64,000 bases of DNA from CAIWHR01 sp963713275. GTDB taxonomy: Bacteria; Pseudomonadota; Gammaproteobacteria; Burkholderiales; Casimicrobiaceae. This document shows positions 35,689-46,312 of the stretch, piece after piece (position 1 is the stretch's first letter; each line of letters begins with the position of its first letter). Position numbers and translations under genes: made by a program. The stretch lies in NCBI GenBank assembly GCA_963713275.1, contig CAVQLG010000021.1, positions 124,001 through 188,000 on the forward strand. The letters are read 5' to 3'. The notes under the pieces are model-generated. The model was not told where the DNA came from. It did not search any database and was given only the letters and a program-made list of their open reading frames with translations.

Positions 35689-36729
35689 TCAGGGGTTGGA
35701 CAGGAACTGCACCGCGTCGCGCGGCACGTGCACGTGCGTGATCGCGCCGCGCTGCGGGGTCTCGATCTTCAGGCTGCCGCGCCCGATCGAGAGCACGATC
35801 TCGCGGTTGGCGCCGAAGAAGCGGTCGTGTACCACCGTGGCCGCGTAGACGTTCTCGCCGTCGGGTCCGCAACGCGGCAGAACGCGCTCGGGGCGCACCA
35901 GGAGCCGCACGCGCGTGCCGGGAACCTTCGCGTGCGGCGGCACGGCGACGCGCCCGAGCGGAGTGGCCACGACGTCGGCGGCGACGATCTCGCCGTCGAT
36001 CAGGTTGGCGCGTCCGACGAAGCCCGCCACGAAGGCGTCGGCCGGATGGTCGTAGATCTCCTGCGGCGCGGCGACCTGCACCAGCCGCCCGTCGCGCAGC
36101 ACCGCGATGCGGTCCGCCAACGACAGCGCTTCGTCCTGGTCGTGAGTGATCAGCAGCGACGCGATGTTCTGCTGCTTTTGGATGCGCCGGATCTCGTCGC
36201 GCATCGAAAGCCGGGTCGCGGCGTCGAGCGCCGAGAGCGGCTCGTCGAGCAGCAGCGCGGAGGGCTCGAACACCAGCGCGCGGGCCAGCGCCACGCGCTG
36301 TTGCTGGCCGCCGGAGAGCTCGCCCGGCAGGCGCGCCCCGAACCCGGTAAGGCCGACCATCTCCAGCATCGCGTCGGCGCGCCGATCGCGCTCGGCGGGG
36401 GCGACCTGTCGCACGCGCAGGGGGTAGGCGACGTTCGCGCGCACGCTCATGTGCGGGAACAACGCGTACGACTGGAACACGACGCCGCATTCCCGCGAGC
36501 GGACGTTCGCGACGGTGACGTCCCGGCCGCCGAGCTCGATCCGCCCGGAATCGACGCGCAGGAATCCGGCGATCAGCTTCAGCAGCGTGGTCTTGCCGCA
36601 ACCCGACGGTCCGATGCAGACGACGAGCTCGCCGGGGGCGATCTCGAGTCCGATGTCGAACACGCCGGCGTTGCCGCCGGGGTAGCGGAAGCTGGCCCCC
36701 TGCAGCCGGACCGCGGGGTTCGTGCTCAT
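35689..36729 (-). CDS. ABC transporter ATP-binding protein (PotA/FbpC type)
   Basis: 346 residues. Walker A GPSGCGKTTLLKLI near residue 40, Q-loop VVFQSYALFPHMSV, signature LSGGQQQRVALARAL, Walker B LLLDEPLSALDAATR and H-loop LITHDQDEAL. A C-terminal TOBE/regulatory domain (about residues 235-346, RVRLLVRPERVLPRCGPDGE) is typical of the polyamine/iron class. It lies 11 bases upstream of the binding-protein gene and 55 bases after the first permease gene. Confidence 0.93.
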   Translation of the reverse strand: MSTNPAVRLQGASFRYPGGNAGVFDIGLEIAPGELVVCIGPSGCGKTTLLKLIAGFLRVDSGRIELGGRDVTVANVRSRECGVVFQSYALFPHMSVRANVAYPLRVRQVAPAERDRRADAMLEMVGLTGFGARLPGELSGGQQQRVALARALVFEPSALLLDEPLSALDAATRLSMRDEIRRIQKQQNIASLLITHDQDEALSLADRIAVLRDGRLVQVAAPQEIYDHPADAFVAGFVGRANLIDGEIVAADVVATPLGRVAVPPHAKVPGTRVRLLVRPERVLPRCGPDGENVYAATVVHDRFFGANREIVLSIGRGSLKIETPQRGAITHVHVPRDAVQFLSNP

Positions 36730-36784
36730 CGCGGCACCCGCGCGGCGCGCACCGCGGCGTTCGCCCCCGGGGAACCCTGCGCGC

Positions 36785-37582
36785 TCACGCGGTGGCTCCC
36801 GCGCCCGACAGCCGGGTCGTGCCGCGCGCCGACAGCGCCCCGGCCACCGACGCGGTCAGCGCCAGCGCGAGCAGGATCACCGTCGCGGCGCAGGCGAAGC
36901 CCGTCGCGCCGTAGAACGCCTGCAGCAGCACGACCGGGTACGTGCGGTTGAGGAATCCGGAGACGAGGTTCGAGAACTGGAACTCGCCGATCGACAGCGC
37001 AGTGACGATGATGAGCCCCGAGAGCACCGAGTGGCGCAGCGCCGGCAGCACGACGTGCAGGAACCGCTGCACCCCGTTGCCACCGAGCGACTCCGCGGCG
37101 TCTTCGAGCGTGCGCAGGCCAAGCCGCTGCATGTCGGAGACCACCGTCTGCAGGAAGTAAGGCAGCCCCAGCACGATGTGGCCGGCGATCAGCAGCCATA
37201 CGCTGCCCAGCCAGGGCAGCGCATCTGACGAGAAGACGAGGATGAAGCCGAAGGCGAGCACCAGCGCCGGCAGCGCCACGGGCAGCTGATAGAGGACCCG
37301 CGCCAGCGCCCGCACGCGCGCGCTGCGTGCGCGATAGACCGCATAGGCGAGCGGCAGGCCGATGGCCACGCAGGCAACACCGGTCATCGCGGCGACGAAC
37401 AGGCTCGCCGAAAACGCCCGCCGGAAGCTCGGGTCGGCGGCGACCTCGGCGTACCACTTGAGCGTTCCGCCGGTCGGCAGCAGCGTGTTGAGCCAGAGCT
37501 CCCCGAACGAGCCGACGACGAGCAGCAGTATCGGCGCCGCCAGGTAAGTAAGATAGGCAACGGTGATCCAGCGCGGAAACAT
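36785..37582 (-). CDS. ABC transporter permease, first subunit of the operon
   Basis: 265 residues from ATG 37582, with about six helices (WITVAYLTYLAAPILLLVVG; VLYQLPVALPALVLAFGFIL) and the EAA loop LRTLEDAAESLGGNGVQRFL followed by HVVLPALRHSVLSGL. First gene of a minus-strand operon: permease, ATPase, binding protein, permease, LOG-like protein. The frame continues 86 codons further upstream with non-family sequence that I exclude. Confidence 0.88.
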   Translation of the reverse strand: MFPRWITVAYLTYLAAPILLLVVGSFGELWLNTLLPTGGTLKWYAEVAADPSFRRAFSASLFVAAMTGVACVAIGLPLAYAVYRARSARVRALARVLYQLPVALPALVLAFGFILVFSSDALPWLGSVWLLIAGHIVLGLPYFLQTVVSDMQRLGLRTLEDAAESLGGNGVQRFLHVVLPALRHSVLSGLIIVTALSIGEFQFSNLVSGFLNRTYPVVLLQAFYGATGFACAATVILLALALTASVAGALSARGTTRLSGAGATA

Positions 37583-37833
37583 CGGACGGGCGGGCGCGGC
37601 GGGCGTCTTTCGGTGCGCGGCCGCGCGGCGTCGACGACACCCAAGGTCGACAGCGGGCGCGGCGGGCGCGTAAGTCAACGTCAACGATAGCACAGGGGCT
37701 CGCGAGCCGCAGCGGCCGCGGTCCGATCCTCGTGCCGCCCTCCCCGTGGCGCCGTCGGCGCAGGCATCGCGCGGCGCGCCCACGGCATTTACCATAGACA
37801 CCGGGAACGACGGCAACCGGGGGAGGCGAAAGG

Positions 37834-39850
37834 ATGGCACAGGACCGACAGGCGAGGCTCGACGGGCTGCACAGCCTGGAGCACGGCAAGATCGTCAGCG
37901 CGCGCGACGCCGTCGCGCTGATCCGCGACGGCGATACGGTGGCGACCACCGGCTTCGTCGGCATCGGCTTCCCCGAGAACGTCGCCGTCGCGCTGGAGGA
38001 TCGCTTCCTTCGCGCCGCGCGGGACGACCCTTCGGGCCAGGGGTCGCCGCGCGGCCTCACCCTCGTGTACGCCGCGGGCCAAGGCGACGGCAAGGAGCGC
38101 GGGCTCAACCACCTCGGGCACAAGGGACTCGTCAAGCGTGTCGTCGGCGGCCACTGGGGCCTCGTGCCCAAGCTGCAGGCGCTGGCGGTGGCCAACGAAT
38201 GCGAGGCGTACAACCTGCCCCAGGGCGTGATCACCCACCTGTTCCGCGACATCGGCGCCGGCAAGCCCGGCCAGCTCTCGCGCATCGGCCTCGGAACGTT
38301 CGTCGACCCGCGCTACGGCGGCGGCAAGATCAACGGCGCGACCACCGAGGACCTGGTCACGCTGATGACGATCGACGGCGAGGAGTACCTCTTCTACAAG
38401 GCGTTCCCGATCCACGTCGGCATCGTCCGCGGCACCACTGCCGACCCCGACGGCAACATCACGATGGAGCGCGAGGCGCTGACGCTCGAAGGCCTCGCCC
38501 TCGCCACCGCCGCACACAACTCGGGCGGGATCGTCATCGCGCAGGTCGAGCGCATCGCCGACCGCCACACGCTCAATCCGCGGCAGGTGAAGATCCCGGG
38601 CACGCTCGTCGACTGCGTCGTGGTCGCCGAGAAGCCCGAGTACCACATGCAGACCTTCGCCGAGCCGTACAGCGCGGCGTTCGCGGGCGAGCTCCGCGTG
38701 CCCGCGTCGTCGATTCCCCCGATGGAGATGTCCGAGCGCAAGATCATCGCCCGCCGCGCGGCGCTGGAGCTTTGCCCCAACAGCATCGTCAACCTCGGCA
38801 TCGGCATGCCCGAAGGCGTCGCCAGCGTCGCCGCCGAGGAAAAGATCATCGACCTGCTGACGATGACCGCCGAGCCGGGGGTGGTCGGCGGCATTCCGGC
38901 CGGCGGTCTCAACTTCGGCGCCGCGACCAACACGCAGGCGATTGTCGACCAGCCCTACCAGTTCGACTTCTACGACGGCGGTGGGCTCGACCTCGCGTTC
39001 CTGGGTCTCGCGCAGGCGGATCGCGAAGGCAATCTCAACGTGTCCAAGTTCGGCCCGCGCCTCGCCGGCGCCGGCGGCTTCATCAACATCAGCCAGTCGG
39101 CGAAGGCCGTCGTGTTCGTCGGCACGTTCACCGCGGGACGCCTCAACGTCGCCGCGCGCGACGGGCGGCTGGCGATCCTCGAGGAGGGTAGCGCGCGCAA
39201 GTTCGTGCACGAGGTCGAGCACCGGACCTATTCCGGCAAGCAGGCGTGGAAGCGCCGGCAGCCCGCGCTCTACGTCACCGAGCGCTGCGTATTCCGCCTG
39301 TGTGCCGACGGACTCGAGCTCATCGAGGTGGCGCCGGGCATCGACATCGAGCGCGACATCCTCGCGCAGATGGACTTCCGGCCGTTGATCAACGGCACGC
39401 CGAAGACGATGGACGCGGCGATCTTCCGCGAAGCGCCGATGGGCCTGCGCGAGCGGCTCCTCGAACTCCCGCTTGCCGCGGCGCTTCGCCTACGACGCCG
39501 AGCAGAACATCTTCTTCATCAACTTCGAGCGGCTGTCGATCCGGACCCGGCAGCATATCGAGGACGTGCGCGTCGAGGTCGAAAAGCAGCTCGCGCCGCT
39601 CGGCCGCAAGGTCTACGCGATCGTCAACTACGACAACTTCGAGATCGCGCCGGAGCTCGTCGATGCGTGGACCGACATGGTGCAGGCGCTGGTCGGCCGC
39701 CACTACTGGGGCGTCAGCCGCTACGCGACGTCGAGCTTCGTCCGGATGCGCATCGGCGACGCGCTGTCGCAGCGCGGCCTCACCCCCATCTATGGCTCGG
39801 CGGAAGAAGCGCGCCGCCATCTCGCCGACCTCGGCCACCGTGGCAGCTGA
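37834..39850 (+). pseudogene. Acyl-CoA:acetate/3-ketoacid CoA-transferase, frameshifted near the 3' end
   Basis: Moves CoA between acyl-CoA and a carboxylate acceptor (YdiF-like fused alpha/beta CoA-transferase). The first 546 codons read in one frame: alpha domain with VATTGFVGIGFPENVAVALE and FVDPRYGGGKINGATTEDLV, beta domain with VNLGIGMPEGVASVAAEEK and the catalytic Glu region LTMTAEPGVVGGIPAGG. Near 39472 one extra base shifts the frame (ELPL to PRRFAYDAEQNIFFI). The remaining 125 residues, including YWGVSRYATSSFVRMRIGDA, continue to the stop at 39850. Both parts are conserved, so sequencing error is likely. GGGGAGG precedes ATG 37834. Divergent from the ABC operon. Confidence 0.85.
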
Positions 39851-40086
39851 GACCGAAGAGGCCGGCCCGGTCGCCGCGGGCGGGGAAGACCATCGTTTGC
39901 GGCGGCAGTCCTGCCACTGGACGCCGCCCGCCCTCTCGCTCAGTCGGTCGATCTGGTGGCCGCCCCCAGGGCGTGATACGCTGCACCCGTCGACGCGCCG
40001 TCGGGTTGTGATCTCGTGATCTCTTGTGCGCGATGGGTTCGCGCCCCGGCGGTTCCCTTGGCCCCGCCGCGCCGCAGGAGAACCCG

Positions 40087-40980
40087 ATGGGCAGGGTGGT
40101 GGTGGTGGGCAGCATCAACATGGACCTGGTCGTGGAAACCCGTGCGTTTCCGCGGCTGGGAGAAACGCTGTTCGGCACGGGCTTTGCCACGCACGCCGGC
40201 GGCAAAGGCGCCAATCAGGCGGTGGCCGCGGCACGACTGGGCGCCCAGGTCGCGTTGCTCGGCCGGGTCGGCGACGACGCGTTCGGGCGCGAACTGAAAG
40301 CGGGCCTGGCCGCCGAAGGCGTCGACACCCGGTGGGTGAGCGAGACCGCGGGCGTGTCGACCGGCGTCGCCGCCATCACCGTATGCGACGCGGACAATGC
40401 CATCGTCGTGGTGGCGGGGGCGAACGCGCGGCTCTCCCCCGCGGACGTCGACGCCGCAGACGCCGCGTTTGCCGGGGCGGACGTGGTGCTGGCGCAGCTG
40501 GAAGTTCCGCTTGCCACTGTCGTGCACGCGGCGGAGCTCGCGGCCCGGTACGGCAAGCCCTTCGTGCTGAATCCGGCGCCTGCCGTCCGGTTGCCGGACG
40601 CCCTGCTGGCGCGCTGCACGCTGCTGACCCCGAACGAATACGAGCTCACCACGGCGCTGGGCCAGCCCGAAGCACGCTGGCAGGACCTGCTCGCCGGCCT
40701 GCCCGGCCGCGCGGTCATGACCAAGGGCCGCGACGGCGCCTATTTCAGTGATTCCGGCGGCGCGATCCGCCACCAGCCCGGGTTCCCCGTGCAGCCGGTC
40801 GACACCACGGGCGCAGGCGACACCTTCAACGGCGCGCTGGTCGCGTTCTGGGCGCTGGGACTCGCCGAAGCGGTGCGCCGCGGTTGCGCGGCCGGCGCGC
40901 TGTCCGTAACCGCGCCCGGCGCCCAGGGTGGGATGCCGACGCTGGCCGAGCTCGACGCTTTCCTCGCCCGCCGGTCATGA
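40087..40980 (+). CDS. rbsK: Ribokinase
   Basis: Phosphorylates D-ribose to ribose 5-phosphate. The 297 residues carry the two family signatures: VVVGSINMDLVVETRAFP with the substrate loop GGKGANQAVAAARLGAQ, and DTTGAGDTFNGALVAFW with the catalytic Asp. AGGAG lies about eight bases before ATG 40087. First gene of the ribose cluster rbsK-D-A-C-B, with its stop overlapping the rbsD start by four bases (ATGA). Confidence 0.95.
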   Translation: MGRVVVVGSINMDLVVETRAFPRLGETLFGTGFATHAGGKGANQAVAAARLGAQVALLGRVGDDAFGRELKAGLAAEGVDTRWVSETAGVSTGVAAITVCDADNAIVVVAGANARLSPADVDAADAAFAGADVVLAQLEVPLATVVHAAELAARYGKPFVLNPAPAVRLPDALLARCTLLTPNEYELTTALGQPEARWQDLLAGLPGRAVMTKGRDGAYFSDSGGAIRHQPGFPVQPVDTTGAGDTFNGALVAFWALGLAEAVRRGCAAGALSVTAPGAQGGMPTLAELDAFLARRS

Positions 40981-41375
40981 AGCGATGCGGACACCTCAAT
41001 CGCGACATCAGCCGCGTGCTGGCGTGCATGGGACACACCGACTGCATCGTCATCGCCGACTGCGGCCTGCCGGTGCCGCCGGGCGTGGAGTGCATCGATC
41101 TGTCGCTGGCGCTCGGCGATCCGGCTTTCCTGCACGTGCTCGACACCGTGCTCGCCGATTTGCAGGTCGAGCGCGCGGTATTCGCGCGCGAAGCGCTCGA
41201 ACGCAATCCGGCGGTGGCGCAGCGCGCCAGGAGCCTCGCTTGCGCGACGCTGCAGGTCGACTTCGTGGCGCACGAGCAGTTCAAGGCGCTCACCCGAGAC
41301 GCGCGCGCCGTGATCCGCACCGGCGAGGCCACACCCTACGCCAACGTGATCCTCTATTCTGGCGTGATCTTCTGA
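40977..41375 (+). CDS. rbsD: D-ribose pyranase
   Basis: Interconverts pyranose and furanose ribose, giving ribokinase its furanose substrate. The 132 residues begin MKRCGHLNRDISRVLACMGH with the conserved catalytic His in NRDISRVLACMGHTD, then IVIADCGLPVPPGVECIDLS and a C-terminal TPYANVILYSGVIF. Length matches E. coli RbsD (139). The ATGA overlap with rbsK indicates coupled translation. Confidence 0.94.
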   Translation: MKRCGHLNRDISRVLACMGHTDCIVIADCGLPVPPGVECIDLSLALGDPAFLHVLDTVLADLQVERAVFAREALERNPAVAQRARSLACATLQVDFVAHEQFKALTRDARAVIRTGEATPYANVILYSGVIF

Positions 41376-41398
41376 CCGAGGACCGGGGGCGTACCCTC

Positions 41399-42880
<1,482 letters not shown>

Positions 42881-42896
42881 ACCGGCAGGCCACATC

Positions 42897-43835
42897 ATGA
42901 CCCCGCAACAGAAAGCCACGCTGCAGAAACTGGGCCCCTTCATCGCGCTGCTGGCCGTCAGTCTCGGGCTCGCCTTCATGAGCCCGGACTTCCTCACGGT
43001 CGGCAACGTGATGAACGTGATGCGCCAGGTGTCGATCAACGCGCTGATCGCGTTCGGCATGACGCTGGTGATCCTGTTGGGAGGCATCGACCTGTCGGTC
43101 GGCTCGATACTCGCCGTGTCGTCGGTGCTCGCGGCGATGCTGATGAAGGCCGGCTACGACCCGGCACTCGCGACGCTGGCCGGCATCCTCGCCGGTGCGC
43201 TCATGGGCGCGGTGAACGGCCTCGTCGTCGCCAAGGGCAAGGTCGCGCCGTTCATCGCCACGCTGGGCATGATGACGGTGCTGCGCGGCACCTCGCTGGT
43301 GTTGTCCAACGGCAGCCCGATCACCGGCTTTTCCAGCGAGTTCTTCTCGATGCTGGGCGGCGGCTATGTCGCCGACCTCATCCCCATACCGGTGGTGTGG
43401 ATGCTGGCGATGTTCGCGCTATTCTGGTTCGTACTGAAGAAGACCGTGTTCGGCCGCCATGTCTACGCCACCGGCGGCAACGCGGAAGCGGCGAGGCTCT
43501 CCGGCGTGAAGACCGATCGCGTGCAGATCGCCGTCTACACCCTGTGCGGCGTCATGTCCGCGATGGCGGGGGTGATCCTGACGTCCCGTCTCAACTCGGC
43601 GCAGCCCACCGCCGGCGTCGGCTACGAGCTCGACGCGATCGCGGCCGTGGTGTTGGGCGGCACCAGCCTCGCCGGAGGTCGCGGCTGGATCTTCGGCACG
43701 CTGGTCGGGGCTTTGCTGATCGGGGTGCTCAACAACGGCCTCAACCTCATGGGTGTTTCGTCCTTCTATCAGCAGGTGATCAAGGGCGCGGTGATCCTGT
43801 TGGCGGTGCTGCTGGATCGCGCCGGGAAGAAATGA
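42897..43835 (+). CDS. rbsC: Ribose ABC transporter permease
   Basis: 312-residue inner-membrane permease with eight to ten helices. Family markers: IAFGMTLVILLGGIDLSVGS near residue 60, ALMGAVNGLVVAKGKVAPFI and GYELDAIAAVVLGGTSLAGG. It works with RbsA and RbsB. Followed by 222 bases without a gene, containing a stable hairpin, before rbsB. Confidence 0.95.
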   Translation: MTPQQKATLQKLGPFIALLAVSLGLAFMSPDFLTVGNVMNVMRQVSINALIAFGMTLVILLGGIDLSVGSILAVSSVLAAMLMKAGYDPALATLAGILAGALMGAVNGLVVAKGKVAPFIATLGMMTVLRGTSLVLSNGSPITGFSSEFFSMLGGGYVADLIPIPVVWMLAMFALFWFVLKKTVFGRHVYATGGNAEAARLSGVKTDRVQIAVYTLCGVMSAMAGVILTSRLNSAQPTAGVGYELDAIAAVVLGGTSLAGGRGWIFGTLVGALLIGVLNNGLNLMGVSSFYQQVIKGAVILLAVLLDRAGKK

Positions 43836-43880
43836 GGCCACCCGCGGAAGCTGCCGGTCGTTTCGCGCCAGCCGCGCCCT

Positions 43881-43924
43881 GCCCGTGCCGCGTCGACGGC
43901 GCCACGCGGCGGCACGGCTCGGGC
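43881..43924 (+). other. Stable hairpin between rbsC and rbsB
   Basis: GTGCCGCGT pairs with ACGCGGCGGCAC (three-base bulge), extended outward by GCCC/GGGC. No T-run follows, so it is not a standard terminator. Its place between the permease and binding-protein genes suggests an mRNA-stabilising or attenuating element; that is inference. Confidence 0.4.
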
Positions 43925-44057
43925 GGACTTCATGCCGGACCCACTCGATTCGCGCGCCGCGCCGTGACGGTCGCGGCGAGGCGACCACCTGGTCCGCGAG
44001 GACCGCTGCAAGCGGGCACGGCGCCCGCGGCACAACTGCGTCACTGAGGAGCGAAAC

Positions 44058-44996
44058 ATGAAACGTACCGTTGCCACCCTGATCGCCGGCTTGCTGGCGG
44101 TCGGCCTTCTCGCCTGCTCCAAGCAGGATTCGGGCACCCCGACGCCCGGCAAAGCCGGCTCCGCACCTCCCGCGCAGGCGGGCGGCGCCGCCATCGGGCT
44201 GTCGATCTCGACGCTGAACAACCCCTTCTTCGTGGCGCTGCGCGACGGTGCCCAGGCCGAAGCGGCTGCCAAGGGCGCGACCTTGATCACCGTCGACGCC
44301 CAGGACGATCCGGCCAAGCAGATCGCCAGCGTGGAAGACCTGATCCAGAAGAAAGTGAAGGTCATCCTCATCAACCCGACCGACTCGGGTGCCGTGGCCA
44401 ACGTGGTCAAGCAGGCCACCGACGCCGGGGTCAAGGTGATTTCACTCGACCGCAGCGTCAAGGGGGCCGAGGTCAGCGCGCACATCGCCTCGGACAACCT
44501 GGCCGGCGGCAAGATGGCGGCCGAGTTCCTGCTCGAGAAGATCGGCGGCAAGGGCAACGTGGTCGAGCTCGAGGGCCTGCCGGGCTCCAGCGCCGCCCGC
44601 GAGCGGGGCCAGGGCTTCCACTCGGTGATCGACGGCAAGGCGGGCGTGACGCTCGTGGCCAAGCAGCCGGCCGATTTCGATCGCGCCAAGGGCCTCGCGG
44701 TCATGGAGAACATCCTCCAGGGCAACAAGAACGTGCAGGGTGTGTTCGCGCACAACGACGAGATGGCATTGGGTGCGCTGAAGGCGATCGAGGCGGCGGG
44801 CCTCAAGAACGTGGTGGTGATCGGTTTCGACGCCACCGCCGACGCGGTCGCCGCGGTCAAGGAAGGCAAGCTCACGGCCACCGTGCAGCAGAAGCCCGAC
44901 CTCATCGGCAAGATGGGCGTGGAAGCAGCCAAGAAGCTGATCGATGGGCAACCGGTCGAGAAGAACATCCCGGTGCCGCTCGCCCTGGTGAAGTAG
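44058..44996 (+). CDS. rbsB: Ribose ABC transporter substrate-binding protein with lipobox
   Basis: 312-residue sugar-binding protein of the RbsB family (GLSISTLNNPFFVALRDGAQ; KVILINPTDSGAVANVVKQA; VFAHNDEMALGALKAIEAAG; VVVIGFDATADAVAAVKEGK). The leader is unusual: ATLIAGLLAVGLLACSKQD has a lipobox with Cys20 followed by a Gly/Ala/Pro linker, predicting a membrane-anchored lipoprotein rather than the free periplasmic protein of E. coli. GAGGAGC precedes the ATG. Last gene of the rbs cluster; no rbsR regulator lies nearby. Confidence 0.94.
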   Translation: MKRTVATLIAGLLAVGLLACSKQDSGTPTPGKAGSAPPAQAGGAAIGLSISTLNNPFFVALRDGAQAEAAAKGATLITVDAQDDPAKQIASVEDLIQKKVKVILINPTDSGAVANVVKQATDAGVKVISLDRSVKGAEVSAHIASDNLAGGKMAAEFLLEKIGGKGNVVELEGLPGSSAARERGQGFHSVIDGKAGVTLVAKQPADFDRAKGLAVMENILQGNKNVQGVFAHNDEMALGALKAIEAAGLKNVVVIGFDATADAVAAVKEGKLTATVQQKPDLIGKMGVEAAKKLIDGQPVEKNIPVPLALVK

Positions 44997-45003
44997 CCGC
45001 GCC

Positions 45004-45033
45004 GGCCCCGCCGGCCGCGCGGCGGGCGGGGCC
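45004..45033. other. GC-rich hairpin between rbsB and the HDOD gene
   Basis: GGCCCCGC pairs with GCGGGGCC across a 14-base loop, eight bases after the rbsB stop, in the convergent gap with the HDOD gene. No T-run follows on either strand, so termination would have to be imperfect or factor-assisted. Confidence 0.35.
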
Positions 45034-45140
45034 GCGCACGCCACCCGGGTGCGTGCGACCTGCCGAACGTCGGTGGCGGCCAGCGCGGCGGTCGCCGCTC
45101 CGGCGCGAGACCCACGCAAGGCGGCGCCCCCGCCCGGGCG

Positions 45141-45998
45141 TCAGCCGGCGACGACCCCCAGCAGTTCCAGCCGCTGCGCTCGCGCAGCATCGAGCAGTTC
45201 GTCGAGCTTCGGCGCCTCGAGCTCGACCCGTGCGGCGTCGATCAGCCGCCGGCGCGTCGCCGACTTCTCGGGGTCGAACGGATTGTCGGACTCGGCGGCA
45301 AGGCCCGCGACGAACAGCACTTCCTCGAGCGCCTGCGGCGGCCAGCTGCCCGCGTAGGGGCTTTCGAACTCCAGCGCGTCCAGGATGTCGGCGGGCAACG
45401 CCATCGTCTCGAGGATCGCGCGCCGCAGCGCGACGTTCCAGAAACCGACCAGCTCCGAGAAGCCCTTGAAATCCGCCGCGATCGCCGGATAGTTGCCGAC
45501 CCGGGCAACGAGGTAGAACTGGCCGATGTCGGCGAGCAGACCGGCGAACAGGGCCGTATCGGGATTGCCGACGTTGAGGTGGCGCGCCAGCGCATACGCC
45601 CACGACGCGACGTCCACCGAGTGCCCCCAGACCAGACGCGCGAGGTCGCGCATCGCCTTGGAGCGGTGCTCCTGGCCGAGCTGGTCCATGGCGACGATCA
45701 GCGCCGTCACCCGGACGTTGGAGATCCCGAGCCGGCGCACCGCGGTCGACACGTTGGTCACCGTGTTGCCGGCCCGGTTGAAGATCACCGAATTGGCCAT
45801 CTGGATGACCTTGGCCGACAGCACGGGCTCGATGCGGATGAGCTTGGCGATGTCCTCGAGCGACGAATCGGGATCGTCCGCCACGCGCTTGATGCGCAGC
45901 GACAGGTCCAGCACCGTTGGAAAATTGAGATTGCGCGTCTCGAGCTCGCGCTCGATCGCCATCGAGAACGCTGCGAGCTGCCGTGCGAATTCGCTCAT
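45141..45998 (-). CDS. HDOD-domain protein
   Basis: 285-residue protein dominated by an HDOD domain (residues about 20-220: NLNFPTVLDLSLRIKRVADD; IRIEPVLSAKVIQMANSVIF; STAVRRLGISNVRVTALIVA; LFAGLLADIGQFYLVARVG). HDOD proteins are signalling modules related to HD hydrolases but usually lacking catalytic residues; some are linked to chemotaxis, c-di-GMP or stress output. No additional output domain is attached. Start ATG 45998. Convergent with rbsB. Confidence 0.9.
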   Translation of the reverse strand: MSEFARQLAAFSMAIERELETRNLNFPTVLDLSLRIKRVADDPDSSLEDIAKLIRIEPVLSAKVIQMANSVIFNRAGNTVTNVSTAVRRLGISNVRVTALIVAMDQLGQEHRSKAMRDLARLVWGHSVDVASWAYALARHLNVGNPDTALFAGLLADIGQFYLVARVGNYPAIAADFKGFSELVGFWNVALRRAILETMALPADILDALEFESPYAGSWPPQALEEVLFVAGLAAESDNPFDPEKSATRRRLIDAARVELEAPKLDELLDAARAQRLELLGVVAG

Positions 45999-46312
45999 CG
46001 GATGCCCAACCGTTGACGGGACCGGGTGGCCGGGTGCGCGCTGTCGGCAATACCGCGTTCGACGCGCTGCGCACTGCGCCCGGGGCGCTCATTGTCCAAC
46101 CGTTCCCGGCTCGGGGTCCAGCCCTCCCACCAAGGGGCCGCCCCCGCGCCGCCTCGTCCACGATTTCCTCCCTGACCGTGGCGAGACGAGCGGGCCGCAG
46201 CACGGAGCGAGCGTAGAATGCGCTGCATGACCGCGATCTCCCGACGGGTCAGCGAAACCCGCCCGAGCGCCGCCCGGCGCGAGCGTCGGCGCGAGAGCAC
46301 GGCGTGCTTCGG
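45999..46312 (+). other. Gap with a -10 element and a possible 29-codon leader ORF
   Basis: 314 bases between the HDOD gene and the periplasmic protein gene. The TAGAAT at 46214-46219 is followed seven bases later by ATG 46227, which opens a 29-codon Arg-rich frame ending at 46316, its stop overlapping the next ATG (ATGA). The first 200 bases show no gene. Confidence 0.35.

Noticed and set aside
30717..39983. Shared 12-mer CGTGATACGCTG upstream of the DUF1269 gene (30717) and rbsK (39972)
   Set aside because: In a 64-kb GC-rich window many 12-mer pairs are expected by chance, and the spacing to the two genes differs.
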